Below are positions 45,479 through 53,109 of a DNA stretch of 64,000 nucleotides, piece after piece. The notes beneath the pieces were generated by a model. The model was not told the origin of the DNA. It did no database searches and worked only from the letters and a program-made list of their open reading frames with translations. Made by a program: the position numbers and the translations under genes. The stretch lies in the NCBI RefSeq assembly GCF_004000885.1, contig NZ_BIMC01000025.1, positions 1 through 64,000 of the forward strand, read 5' to 3'. The stretch comes from Paenibacillus glucanolyticus NBRC 15330. GTDB taxonomy: Bacteria; Bacillota; Bacilli; Paenibacillales; Paenibacillaceae. Each line of letters begins with the position of its first letter. The stretch's first letter is position 1.

Positions 45479-45626
45479 CCTTTTGTAATAATAGCGGACA
45501 AGGTCTTGCGGCGAATCGACATGTTCGATATTTCTCGGGAAATAATTTGCAATTATGGATGTTCGACAGCATCTAAGGAATCAAGACAGGCTATTATGAT
45601 TTTCATTCAATATAGGGGGTATGGAC

Positions 45627-47174
45627 GTGGGTATCAAAAGAGCTTTGGTCAGCGTTTCGGATAAAACCGGCATCGTGGAATTTTGCCGTGAGTTGTCTTC
45701 ATTGGGTGTAGAGATCATCTCGACTGGGGGAACCAAGAATCTTCTTGCACAGGAAGGAGTACCTGTTATCGGTATTTCGGATGTGACGGGATTCCCGGAG
45801 ATTCTGGACGGACGTGTAAAAACCCTTCATCCTGCGGTACACAGCGGTTTGCTTGCTATTCGCGACAGCGAGGAGCATCAGCGCCAAATGCAGGAGCTCG
45901 GTCTCGATTATATCGATATGGTTGTCGTTAATCTGTATCCATTCCAGGAAACGATTGCGAAGCCGGATGTCGAGTATGAAGATGCCATCGAAAATATCGA
46001 CATTGGCGGTCCAACCATGCTGCGTTCTGCGGCAAAAAACCATGCTTTTGTAAGCGTGGTTGTCGATGCGGCGGATTATGGCAGTGTGATCGAGGAAATC
46101 CGCGGTGGTGGCGACACCACGTTGGAAACCCGCAAACGTCTGGCAGCCAAGGTATTCCGCCATACAGCGGCTTACGATACACTCATTTCCGACTATTTGT
46201 CGAATGTGATGGGCGATCCGCTTCCTGAGCGCTTCAGCGTGACGTATGAGAAAATCCAGGATCTTCGTTACGGCGAGAACCCGCATCAGAAGGCGGCCTT
46301 CTATCGTAAACCGCTGGCTCCGGCGGGTACCTTGACGACAGCGGAACAGCTGCACGGCAAGGAGCTGTCCTATAACAATATTAACGACGCGAATGCGGCT
46401 TTGCAGATCGTGAAGGAGTTTGACGAGCCGACGGTAGTGGCCGTGAAGCATATGAATCCTTGCGGTGTTGGCATTGGCACCAACGTATTGGAGGCTTATC
46501 AAAAAGCGTATAACGCCGATCCAACCTCCATCTTCGGCGGGATTGTGGCAGCGAACCGGACAATTGACGCTCCGACAGCTGATCTGCTGAAGGAGATCTT
46601 CCTCGAAATCATCCTTGCACCGGACTTCACGCCGGAGGCGCTGGAAATTCTGACAAAGAAGAAGAACATCCGTCTGCTGAAGATGGGCGAGTTCGGTTCT
46701 GCCAAGGAGCGTCAGAGCACGCTTGCCGTAACGACGATTGAAGGCGGCATGATCGTCCAGGAAAGCGACGTGCATTCTCTGGATGTTGCCGATCTGAAGG
46801 TCGTGACGGACCGTGAGCCTACTGAAGAGGAGCTGAAGCAGCTGCTCTTCGGATGGAAGGTTGTCAAGCATGTGAAATCCAATGCGATTGTATTGGCTGC
46901 GGACAACATGACCGTTGGCGTTGGCGCAGGTCAGATGAACCGCGTCGGCTCGGCACGCATTGCGGTTGAGCAAGCCGGCGAGAAAGCGAAGGGGGCTATA
47001 CTGGCATCCGATGCATTCTTCCCGATGGGAGATACGGTTGAGCTTGCAGCGAAAGCCGGCATTACGGCGATCATCCAGCCGGGCGGCTCCATTAAGGATG
47101 AGGAATCCATCAAGGCAGCCAATGAACACGGCATCGCCATGGTCTTCACCGGCGTGAGACATTTCAAACACTAA
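45627..47174 (+). CDS. purH: Bifunctional AICAR transformylase / IMP cyclohydrolase
   Basis: 515 residues from GTG 45627 (MGIKRALVSVSDKTG), which sits seven bases after AGGGGG and matches the Bacillus start; ATG 45621 is too close to the ribosome site. The N-terminal MGS-like cyclohydrolase has STGGTKNLL and KTLHPAVHSGLLA; the C-terminal transformylase has KHMNPCGVGIG. It makes the last two steps to IMP. A 148-bp gap precedes it. Confidence 0.96.
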   Translation: MGIKRALVSVSDKTGIVEFCRELSSLGVEIISTGGTKNLLAQEGVPVIGISDVTGFPEILDGRVKTLHPAVHSGLLAIRDSEEHQRQMQELGLDYIDMVVVNLYPFQETIAKPDVEYEDAIENIDIGGPTMLRSAAKNHAFVSVVVDAADYGSVIEEIRGGGDTTLETRKRLAAKVFRHTAAYDTLISDYLSNVMGDPLPERFSVTYEKIQDLRYGENPHQKAAFYRKPLAPAGTLTTAEQLHGKELSYNNINDANAALQIVKEFDEPTVVAVKHMNPCGVGIGTNVLEAYQKAYNADPTSIFGGIVAANRTIDAPTADLLKEIFLEIILAPDFTPEALEILTKKKNIRLLKMGEFGSAKERQSTLAVTTIEGGMIVQESDVHSLDVADLKVVTDREPTEEELKQLLFGWKVVKHVKSNAIVLAADNMTVGVGAGQMNRVGSARIAVEQAGEKAKGAILASDAFFPMGDTVELAAKAGITAIIQPGGSIKDEESIKAANEHGIAMVFTGVRHFKH

Positions 47175-47176
47175 TG

Positions 47177-47212
47177 AGGATGGCAACAAAGTCTCTCTTG
47201 TTGCAGCCATCC
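47177..47212 (+). other. Hairpin after purH
   Basis: GGATGG-CAACAA pairs with TTGTTG-CAG-CCATCC, with no T run. It lies two bases after the purH stop and may protect the message end or slow transcription into the purH-purD gap. Confidence 0.5.
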
Positions 47213-47328
47213 GGTGCAGTTCAAGGGACCCCTTAATCCCAACACAGACTGAGGCGACGCTGCGCTTAGCGGGCGCCGCCTTTAAGTTTAGGGGATGAAG
47301 TGGACGTTGGGCGTTGAGCCAGGCTGCC

Positions 47329-47430
47329 GAAGAGGTAGCACAAGTCCCTTTTCGGGACTTGGAGCCCGAGAAGGCAGCCAAGGTGGCAGCACAAGTCCCT
47401 TTTCGGGACTTGGAGCCCGAGAAGGCGGCC
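47329..47430. repeat. Two 51-bp tandem repeats, each with a hairpin
   Basis: 47329-47379 and 47380-47430 are near-identical 51-bp units; 39 bases in the middle are exactly the same. Each contains AAGTCCC-TTTTC-GGGACTT, a perfect 7-bp hairpin. The unit length is a multiple of three, so an open frame runs through it, but no ribosome site supports translation. It lies within the purine operon. Confidence 0.8.
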
Positions 47431-47515
47431 GTCATGGTACATTTGATTTTGCACTATGAATCATTCATGCAATGAAACGATGTGAATACCTGAGATGAAC
47501 CGGGAGGGAAGATCC

Positions 47516-48784
47516 ATGGATATATTGGTGATCGGAGGCGGCGGCAGAGAGCATGCCATCGTATGGGCACTGGCGAAGAGTCCGAAGGCTGGCACGATAT
47601 ACTGTGCACCTGGCAATGCCGGAATCGGGCAGCTGGCTGAGTGCGTGCCCATCGCGGTATCGGAGTTTGAGAAGCTGGCTGCATTTGCGGTAGAGAAGCA
47701 AGTGGGACTTATCGTCGTTGGTCCAGATGATCCGCTGGCTGACGGCATTGTCGATGCGTTCGATGAGACAGGCATTCCTGTCTTTGGTCCACGTAAAAAT
47801 GCTGCCGAGATTGAAGGAAGCAAAACCTTCATGAAGGATTTGCTCCACAAGTACAGCATTCCGACAGCGGCTTATGCGAAGTTTGACGATTACGAAGCTG
47901 CACTTGCTTATTTGCGCCAGCAAGGCGCGCCAATCGTTGTGAAAGCGGACGGGCTGGCAGCAGGCAAGGGTGTTACCGTTGCACGCACGCTGGAAGAAGC
48001 AGAGCAGGCGCTCAGCGACATCATGCAATCGAAGGTATTCGGCGATGCCGGAAGCCGGGTCGTCATTGAGGAGTTTCTGGAAGGCCAGGAAATGTCGATT
48101 CTGGCTTTTGTCGACGGTGAGACCGTGAAGCCGATGTCGGCAGCCCAGGATCACAAGCCGGCATACGATGATGATCGGGGACCGAATACGGGAGGAATGG
48201 GAACCTATTCGCCATTGCCTCATATTCAGCCATCCATTATTGAAGAGGCCATTCAAACGATTATCAAGCCGACAGCAAAGGCGATGGTAGCTGAAGGGCG
48301 ACCGTTCCGCGGGGTTCTGTTTGCCGGATTGATGATCTCACCGGACGGCAGGCCGAAGACGATTGAATTTAACGCCAGATTTGGTGATCCAGAGACGCAG
48401 GTAGTATTACCGCGCCTGAAGACGGATCTTCTGGAGGTGTTCCTGTCTGCTGTAAATGGCACCTTGGCTGATCTGGAGCTGGAGTGGAGCGATGAAGCGG
48501 CTGTATGCGTTATCCTGGCCTCTGGCGGCTATCCGGCATCGTATCCGAAAGGGATTGCTATCACGGGTCTGGAGGACGAGCAGGACAGCACCATAGTATT
48601 CCATGCGGGAACCGCACGCGACGCGGAAGGAACGTGGAGAACGAACGGCGGACGCGTACTCGGCGTTGTCGGTCTAGGCGCAGATATCGCTTCTGCACGG
48701 GCAAAGGCATATGAACGGGCAGAAGGCATCACGTTTGAAGGCAAGTTTAACCGGACGGATATTGCACTCAAGGCACTCAGATGA
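47516..48784 (+). CDS. purD: Phosphoribosylamine-glycine ligase
   Basis: 422 residues from ATG 47516 (GGGAGGGAAG upstream). ATP-grasp enzyme forming GAR. Motifs: VIGGGGREHAI, FGPRKNAAEIEGSK, VKADGLAAGKGV and the metal-site FNARFGDPETQVVLPRL. Last gene of the operon, as in Bacillus. Confidence 0.97.
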   Translation: MDILVIGGGGREHAIVWALAKSPKAGTIYCAPGNAGIGQLAECVPIAVSEFEKLAAFAVEKQVGLIVVGPDDPLADGIVDAFDETGIPVFGPRKNAAEIEGSKTFMKDLLHKYSIPTAAYAKFDDYEAALAYLRQQGAPIVVKADGLAAGKGVTVARTLEEAEQALSDIMQSKVFGDAGSRVVIEEFLEGQEMSILAFVDGETVKPMSAAQDHKPAYDDDRGPNTGGMGTYSPLPHIQPSIIEEAIQTIIKPTAKAMVAEGRPFRGVLFAGLMISPDGRPKTIEFNARFGDPETQVVLPRLKTDLLEVFLSAVNGTLADLELEWSDEAAVCVILASGGYPASYPKGIAITGLEDEQDSTIVFHAGTARDAEGTWRTNGGRVLGVVGLGADIASARAKAYERAEGITFEGKFNRTDIALKALR

Positions 48785-48847
48785 TAACGGAAATGCTAAA
48801 TAGCAGAAGTATTCATTAACGAACAAGAACAGCTATCAGAAAAATTT

Positions 48848-48970
48848 GAAGGGCTGCCGCAGATCTTTTTTTAGATCGGGATCGGTAGTCCTTCTGTTTT
48901 GTGTGATCATTTAGAGGAAACCGAAGGACTGCCTTGGATCTTTTTTAGATCACGATCGGCGCTCCTTCCG
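48848..48970 (+). terminator. Two related hairpins in tandem after purD
   Basis: First: GAAGGGCTGCC pairs with GGTAGTCCTTC (48848-48894), then TGTTTT. Second: CGAAGGACTGCC pairs with GGCGCTCCTTCCG (48922-48970), without a T run. Both carry an inner GATC-T6/7-A-GATC palindrome. I infer a duplicated terminator, the second copy decayed. Confidence 0.7.
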
Positions 48971-49062
48971 TTCCGTAACTGTGAGAGCATAAATGCTGGA
49001 GGAACGGTCTTTTTCGCAAGCAATAGATGTATGAGGAGCCTCATTAACGCCTATCGCATTAG

Positions 49063-49080
49063 TGTGCAAACGTTTGTTCA
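49063..49080. promoter_or_regulatory. LacI/CcpA-type operator 1
   Basis: TGTGCAAACGTTTGTTCA, with the perfect core CAAACGTTTG, about 170 bp upstream of the mdx promoter -35. Confidence 0.6.
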
Positions 49081-49235
49081 ATTGATCATCATTTATTGCG
49101 AATTCTTGTCTTAATTAGCGAGCATAACTACAGGATTGCACAGCGAATGCACAACTATTTTTATGATAACTTACGAAACACAGCGATAATGGAAGATAAT
49201 ATAGGATTAAATGCCTATTTCGAGGAAAAATGATC

Positions 49236-49253
49236 TGTGCAAACGTTTTTACA
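49236..49253. promoter_or_regulatory. LacI/CcpA-type operator 2, overlapping the -35
   Basis: TGTGCAAACGTTTTTACA. Its right half contains the -35 TTTACA of the mdx promoter, so binding would block RNA polymerase. Confidence 0.7.
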
Positions 49254-49276
49254 TTCGAGATTAAATGTTGTATGAT
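49248..49276 (+). promoter_or_regulatory. Promoter of the maltodextrin operon
   Basis: -35 TTTACA (49248-49253), exactly 17 bases, -10 TATGAT (49271-49276). The leader to the start codon is about 145 bases and contains operator 3. Confidence 0.8.
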
Positions 49277-49365
49277 GTTTTCAGTGAATGAAGCGCTTTC
49301 TCAACGGGATTTTTCCAAAGTATCTCGCCAGATGCTACATAAAAAAAGAGACACTGAAAATTTTC

Positions 49366-49381
49366 TGAAATCGTTTGCGCA
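49366..49381. promoter_or_regulatory. cre-like operator 3 in the leader
   Basis: TGAAATCGTTTGCGCA matches the CcpA cre consensus (TGNAANCGNWNNCA) at all but one position and lies about 85 bases after the expected transcription start, where a bound repressor would act as a roadblock. Confidence 0.65.
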
Positions 49382-49428
49382 GATTTCCAACATTTTCTGA
49401 TCATTTATTTGAGAGGGGTAATCATGGA

Positions 49429-50739
49429 ATGAAGATGAAGAAGTTACTCACGCTAGCTGCAACCTTCACGTTGGCGTTCTCCATTACAGCATGTGGAGGA
49501 AACACAGCTGCTCCTGCTACAGAGGCACCTGCTGAGAATCCACCAGCACAGGAAACGCCGGCTGAAAATACAGAAGCACAGGAACTTAAGCCAGAAGAAG
49601 GCGCTAAATTGATCGTATGGGAAAGCCGGGACGAAAGAGCCTACACGGACGCGGTGGCTAAAGAATTTACCGAGAAATACGGCGTTGAAGTGACCATCGA
49701 AGAATTGTCTCCAACCGATCAAGTAACCAAGCTTGCACAAGACGGTCCATCCGGATTGGGCGCTGACGTAGTATTGTTCCCTCACGATAACCTGGGTAAA
49801 GCAGTAGCTACAAACCTGGTTCTGCCAAATGACTTTTACGAAGAAAAAACAAAGAGCAGCAACACGGAAGCTGCCATCCAAGGTGTAAGCTATGACGGCG
49901 TTCTGTACGGATACCCGCGCGCTGCTGAAACTTACCTGATGTACTACAACAAGGACTTGGTAAAAGAAGTTCCAACATCGATGGAAGAAGTTATCGAATT
50001 CAGCAAAACGTTCACCGACAAATCCAAGAACAAATACGGATTTATGTTCGAAACGGGCAACCTGTACTTTGCATATCCGTTCCTTGCTTCCAACGGCGGA
50101 TACATCTTCGGTAACGGCGGTGCAGATGTCAACGATATCGGTCTTAACAATGACGGCGCGGTTAAGAGTATGGAAGTATACGCTAGCCTGAAAGAAATTC
50201 TTCCCGTTAAATCTGGCGACATTACACCGGATATCAAGCGCGGATTGTTCACAGCCGGCGACCTGGCTATGGACATCAACGGACCTTGGGAACTTGGCGG
50301 ATACAAAGAAGCGCTTGGCGACAAACTCGGCGTTGCTCCAATCCCAACGATTGGCGGACAGCCTGCCGTATCGTTCTCCGGTATCAAAGCATGGTACGTA
50401 AGCTCATTCTCGAAATATCCGCAAGCGGCTCGTCTGTTCGCTGACTTTGCAACTTCCAAGGAAGCTCAATTGCAGCTGAGCGCATTGGTTGGATCGGTTC
50501 CAACAAACAATGAAGCTCAAGAAGACGATCAAATCAAGAATGACGAGTATGTATCGGCATTCACGGAGCAGTTCAAATCTTCCCAGCCGATGCCATCCGT
50601 TCCTGAAATGGCTAACGTATGGTCTCCTGTAGGCGCTGCACTGGCTGAGATTTGGGATAACAACAAAGACGTTAAAGAAACACTGGATAAAGCTGTGAGT
50701 CAAGTTAAAGATCTTAACAGTGGTGGAGCTGCTAAGTAA
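49429..50739 (+). CDS. mdxE: Maltodextrin-binding lipoprotein (MdxE/MalE-like)
   Basis: 436 residues from ATG 49429 (AGAGGGG ten bases upstream; ATG 49435 possible). The lipobox ITAC gives Cys22, then an Ala/Pro/Glu linker. The body starts GAKLIVWESRDERAYTDAVA; later DLAMDINGPWELGGYKEALG and SFSGIKAWYVSSFSKYPQAA are typical of MalE. It captures maltodextrins for the permeases at 50837 and 52150. No ATPase gene is nearby, which fits use of a shared MsmX. Confidence 0.9.
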   Translation: MKMKKLLTLAATFTLAFSITACGGNTAAPATEAPAENPPAQETPAENTEAQELKPEEGAKLIVWESRDERAYTDAVAKEFTEKYGVEVTIEELSPTDQVTKLAQDGPSGLGADVVLFPHDNLGKAVATNLVLPNDFYEEKTKSSNTEAAIQGVSYDGVLYGYPRAAETYLMYYNKDLVKEVPTSMEEVIEFSKTFTDKSKNKYGFMFETGNLYFAYPFLASNGGYIFGNGGADVNDIGLNNDGAVKSMEVYASLKEILPVKSGDITPDIKRGLFTAGDLAMDINGPWELGGYKEALGDKLGVAPIPTIGGQPAVSFSGIKAWYVSSFSKYPQAARLFADFATSKEAQLQLSALVGSVPTNNEAQEDDQIKNDEYVSAFTEQFKSSQPMPSVPEMANVWSPVGAALAEIWDNNKDVKETLDKAVSQVKDLNSGGAAK

Positions 50740-50775
50740 TAGCGTTCTTATATAATACGAGAAAGATGAAGAAGT

Positions 50776-50801
50776 TCACCCGCCGAACAACCGGCGGGTG
50801 A
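50776..50801 (+). other. Perfect hairpin between mdxE and mdxF
   Basis: TCACCCGCCG pairs with CGGCGGGTGA around a six-base loop, without a T run. Likely stabilises the mdxE message. Confidence 0.75.
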
Positions 50802-50836
50802 TTCCTCGATTATATGGAGAGGAGAATGGAGGGAGC

Positions 50837-52150
50837 ATGCGTCAACATCGTATGACAGCGGCCATATTATCAGCCATCTGTATGGGTCTGGGTCAGCTTT
50901 ACAACCGGCAATGGATCAAAGGCGTTCTTTTACTTATCGTAGGTGTATTCAGTCTGTACTACTTCATAAACAACCTGGGTGATGCTATCTGGGGAATGAT
51001 ATCGTTAGGGGAACAGGGAAGTCATTTAGAGAAGGTGAACGGCTTAACTCAGATGGTTGCCGGAGACCATTCCATCAACCTGTTGATTGAAGGTCTTATC
51101 ACTTTGATTTTGTTTGCGATTTTTCTGCTTGGCTACTATGCCAATATCAGAAACGCATATAATGCTGGAAAACAAAGGGAAAAGGGTGTGAAACCCAACA
51201 ATTTCAGACAGACCCTTTATTATATTTTTGAGTGGAAATTCGCCCAATCATTCCTGACCCTGCCTGCCATCGGTATTTTATTCTTTACTGTCATGCCGAT
51301 TATCTTCATGGTCTTGCTGGCGTTCACGAACTATTCTGCTCCGAACAACCTGCCACCGGCAAATCTGGTAGACTGGGTTGGTTTCCAAACCTTTACGAAT
51401 CTGATTGCATTGAAATCGTGGAGCCATACCTTTTTCGGCGTTCTGACCTGGACGATCATTTGGGCGGTGCTTGCAACGGTAACCACGTATTTTGGCGGGG
51501 TGCTCGTTGCACTGCTTATTCAGCAAAAAGGAATTCGCTTCAAAGGCGTATGGCGCGTTATTCTGATCATTCCATACGCAATTCCGCAGCTGATTTCATT
51601 GCTCGTTATGCGTAATATGTTTAACGGGCAGTTCGGACCGATCAACCAATACTTAAGATATTTCGGTTTGGAAGGCCTGCCTTGGCTGACAGATCCGATC
51701 TGGGCAAAATTCACCGTTATTATCGTAAACATGTGGGTAGGTATACCTGTATCCATGCTCCTGGTCATGAGTGTCCTGACTACGATTCCGAAGGATCTCT
51801 ACGAAGCCGCAGACGTGGATGGGGCAACCGGGTTCCAGAAGTTTAAAATCATCACCCTGCCGATGATCATGTTCTCAACCGCACCGGTTCTGATTACGCA
51901 ATTCGCCGGTAATATCAACAACTTTAACCTGATCTTCCTCCTGACGAACGGTAACCCGGTTGTGGGAGATTATCAGTACGCGGGAGCTACGGACCTGCTG
52001 GTTACCTGGCTCTACAAGCTGACTTTGGATCAGCAGAGATACAGTATGGCATCGGCAATCGGTATTATCATCTTCATGATTATTGCGTCCTTCTCGATTT
52101 ACAATTATCGCCGAACCAGATCATTTAAAGAGGAGGATATGATCCAATAA
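50837..52150 (+). CDS. mdxF: Maltodextrin ABC transporter permease (MdxF/MalF-like)
   Basis: 437 residues from ATG 50837 (GGAGGGAG upstream). Eight or so membrane segments: an extra N-terminal pair (about 10-50 and 75-105), then the transport core with EAA-loop YEAADVDGATGFQKFKIITL near residue 325. The N-terminal extra helices are typical of MalF. Its last base is shared with the ATG of the next gene. Confidence 0.92.
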   Translation: MRQHRMTAAILSAICMGLGQLYNRQWIKGVLLLIVGVFSLYYFINNLGDAIWGMISLGEQGSHLEKVNGLTQMVAGDHSINLLIEGLITLILFAIFLLGYYANIRNAYNAGKQREKGVKPNNFRQTLYYIFEWKFAQSFLTLPAIGILFFTVMPIIFMVLLAFTNYSAPNNLPPANLVDWVGFQTFTNLIALKSWSHTFFGVLTWTIIWAVLATVTTYFGGVLVALLIQQKGIRFKGVWRVILIIPYAIPQLISLLVMRNMFNGQFGPINQYLRYFGLEGLPWLTDPIWAKFTVIIVNMWVGIPVSMLLVMSVLTTIPKDLYEAADVDGATGFQKFKIITLPMIMFSTAPVLITQFAGNINNFNLIFLLTNGNPVVGDYQYAGATDLLVTWLYKLTLDQQRYSMASAIGIIIFMIIASFSIYNYRRTRSFKEEDMIQ

Positions 52151-52992
52151 TGGGAATTAAAACGAGAAATGCGATTCGCCTGACGGCAAGTTATATTACA
52201 CTTGTTATCATCGCGATCGGCTGTATTTACCCGGCGCTCTGGATTGTTCTGGCTTCTTTCCGTCCCGGAAAGTCATTGTACAGCAAGACTCTGATTCCAG
52301 AATCATTTACACTTAGTCACTATAAAGAGTTGTTCACATCCCAAAGCTTCCTGTTTGGTACATGGTATATGAACACATTGAAAATAGCGGTATTCTCCAT
52401 GATTATCGGGACCATTCTTGTATTGCTTACAAGTTATGCCGTATCCCGCTTCCGGTTTAAGGGTCGGCAAAATGCACTATCGACCATTCTTGTGCTGGGG
52501 ATGTTCCCCGGCTTCATGAGTATGATCGCACTGTACATTTTGCTGAACTCTCTGGATCTGCTGAATACACATGCAGCTATGATTATTGTGTATGCCGCAG
52601 GGGCGCCTCTGGGCGGAACGCTGATCATGAAGGGCTTCCTGGATACGATACCGCGAAGCTTGGATGAAGCGGCGAAAATCGACGGAGCAACCAACTTCCA
52701 AATTTTCCGCAGAATCATTCTGCCGTTGTCGAAGCCAATGATTACGTATATGGGCTTGACGATGTTTGTTGGACCGTGGGTAGACTTTATCTTTGCCAGA
52801 CTTGTGCTCCGGACTAAAGAAAACTGGACGCTTGCCGTTGGTCTGTGGGATCTCGTCAACTCCACCCAGGACAGTAACTTTACTCTGTTCGCAGCAGCCT
52901 CAGTGCTTATCGCGCTGCCGATCACCATTCTGTTTATCTTCCTGCAGCGTTTGCTGGTGGACGGTATGACGGCAGGTGCAAGCAAAGGGTAA
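52150..52992 (+). CDS. mdxG: Maltodextrin ABC transporter permease (MdxG/MalG-like)
   Basis: 280 residues, six membrane segments, EAA-loop DEAAKIDGATNFQIFRRIIL near residue 175. It completes the importer with the permease before it; the stop and start codons overlap by one base. A terminator follows. Confidence 0.92.
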   Translation: MGIKTRNAIRLTASYITLVIIAIGCIYPALWIVLASFRPGKSLYSKTLIPESFTLSHYKELFTSQSFLFGTWYMNTLKIAVFSMIIGTILVLLTSYAVSRFRFKGRQNALSTILVLGMFPGFMSMIALYILLNSLDLLNTHAAMIIVYAAGAPLGGTLIMKGFLDTIPRSLDEAAKIDGATNFQIFRRIILPLSKPMITYMGLTMFVGPWVDFIFARLVLRTKENWTLAVGLWDLVNSTQDSNFTLFAAASVLIALPITILFIFLQRLLVDGMTAGASKG

Positions 52993-53037
52993 CATGCAAC
53001 GGACTCATCATCAGACCTAAAGATAGACAGAACAGCG

Positions 53038-53074
53038 AAGAGACACAGCCGGTAACCGCTTGCTGTGTCTTTTC
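53038..53074 (+). terminator. Rho-independent terminator of the mdx operon
   Basis: GACACAGC pairs with GCTGTGTC around a 12-base loop, then TTTTCGTATTTT. Confidence 0.85.
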
Positions 53075-53109
53075 GTATTTTATGAATGCTACGCAGGGGG
53101 TACATACAT

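Noticed and set aside
47266..47454. Protein with repeated SGSKSRKGTC on the minus strand
   Set aside because: It is the translation of the 51-bp DNA repeat; no ribosome site, and it runs against the operon.
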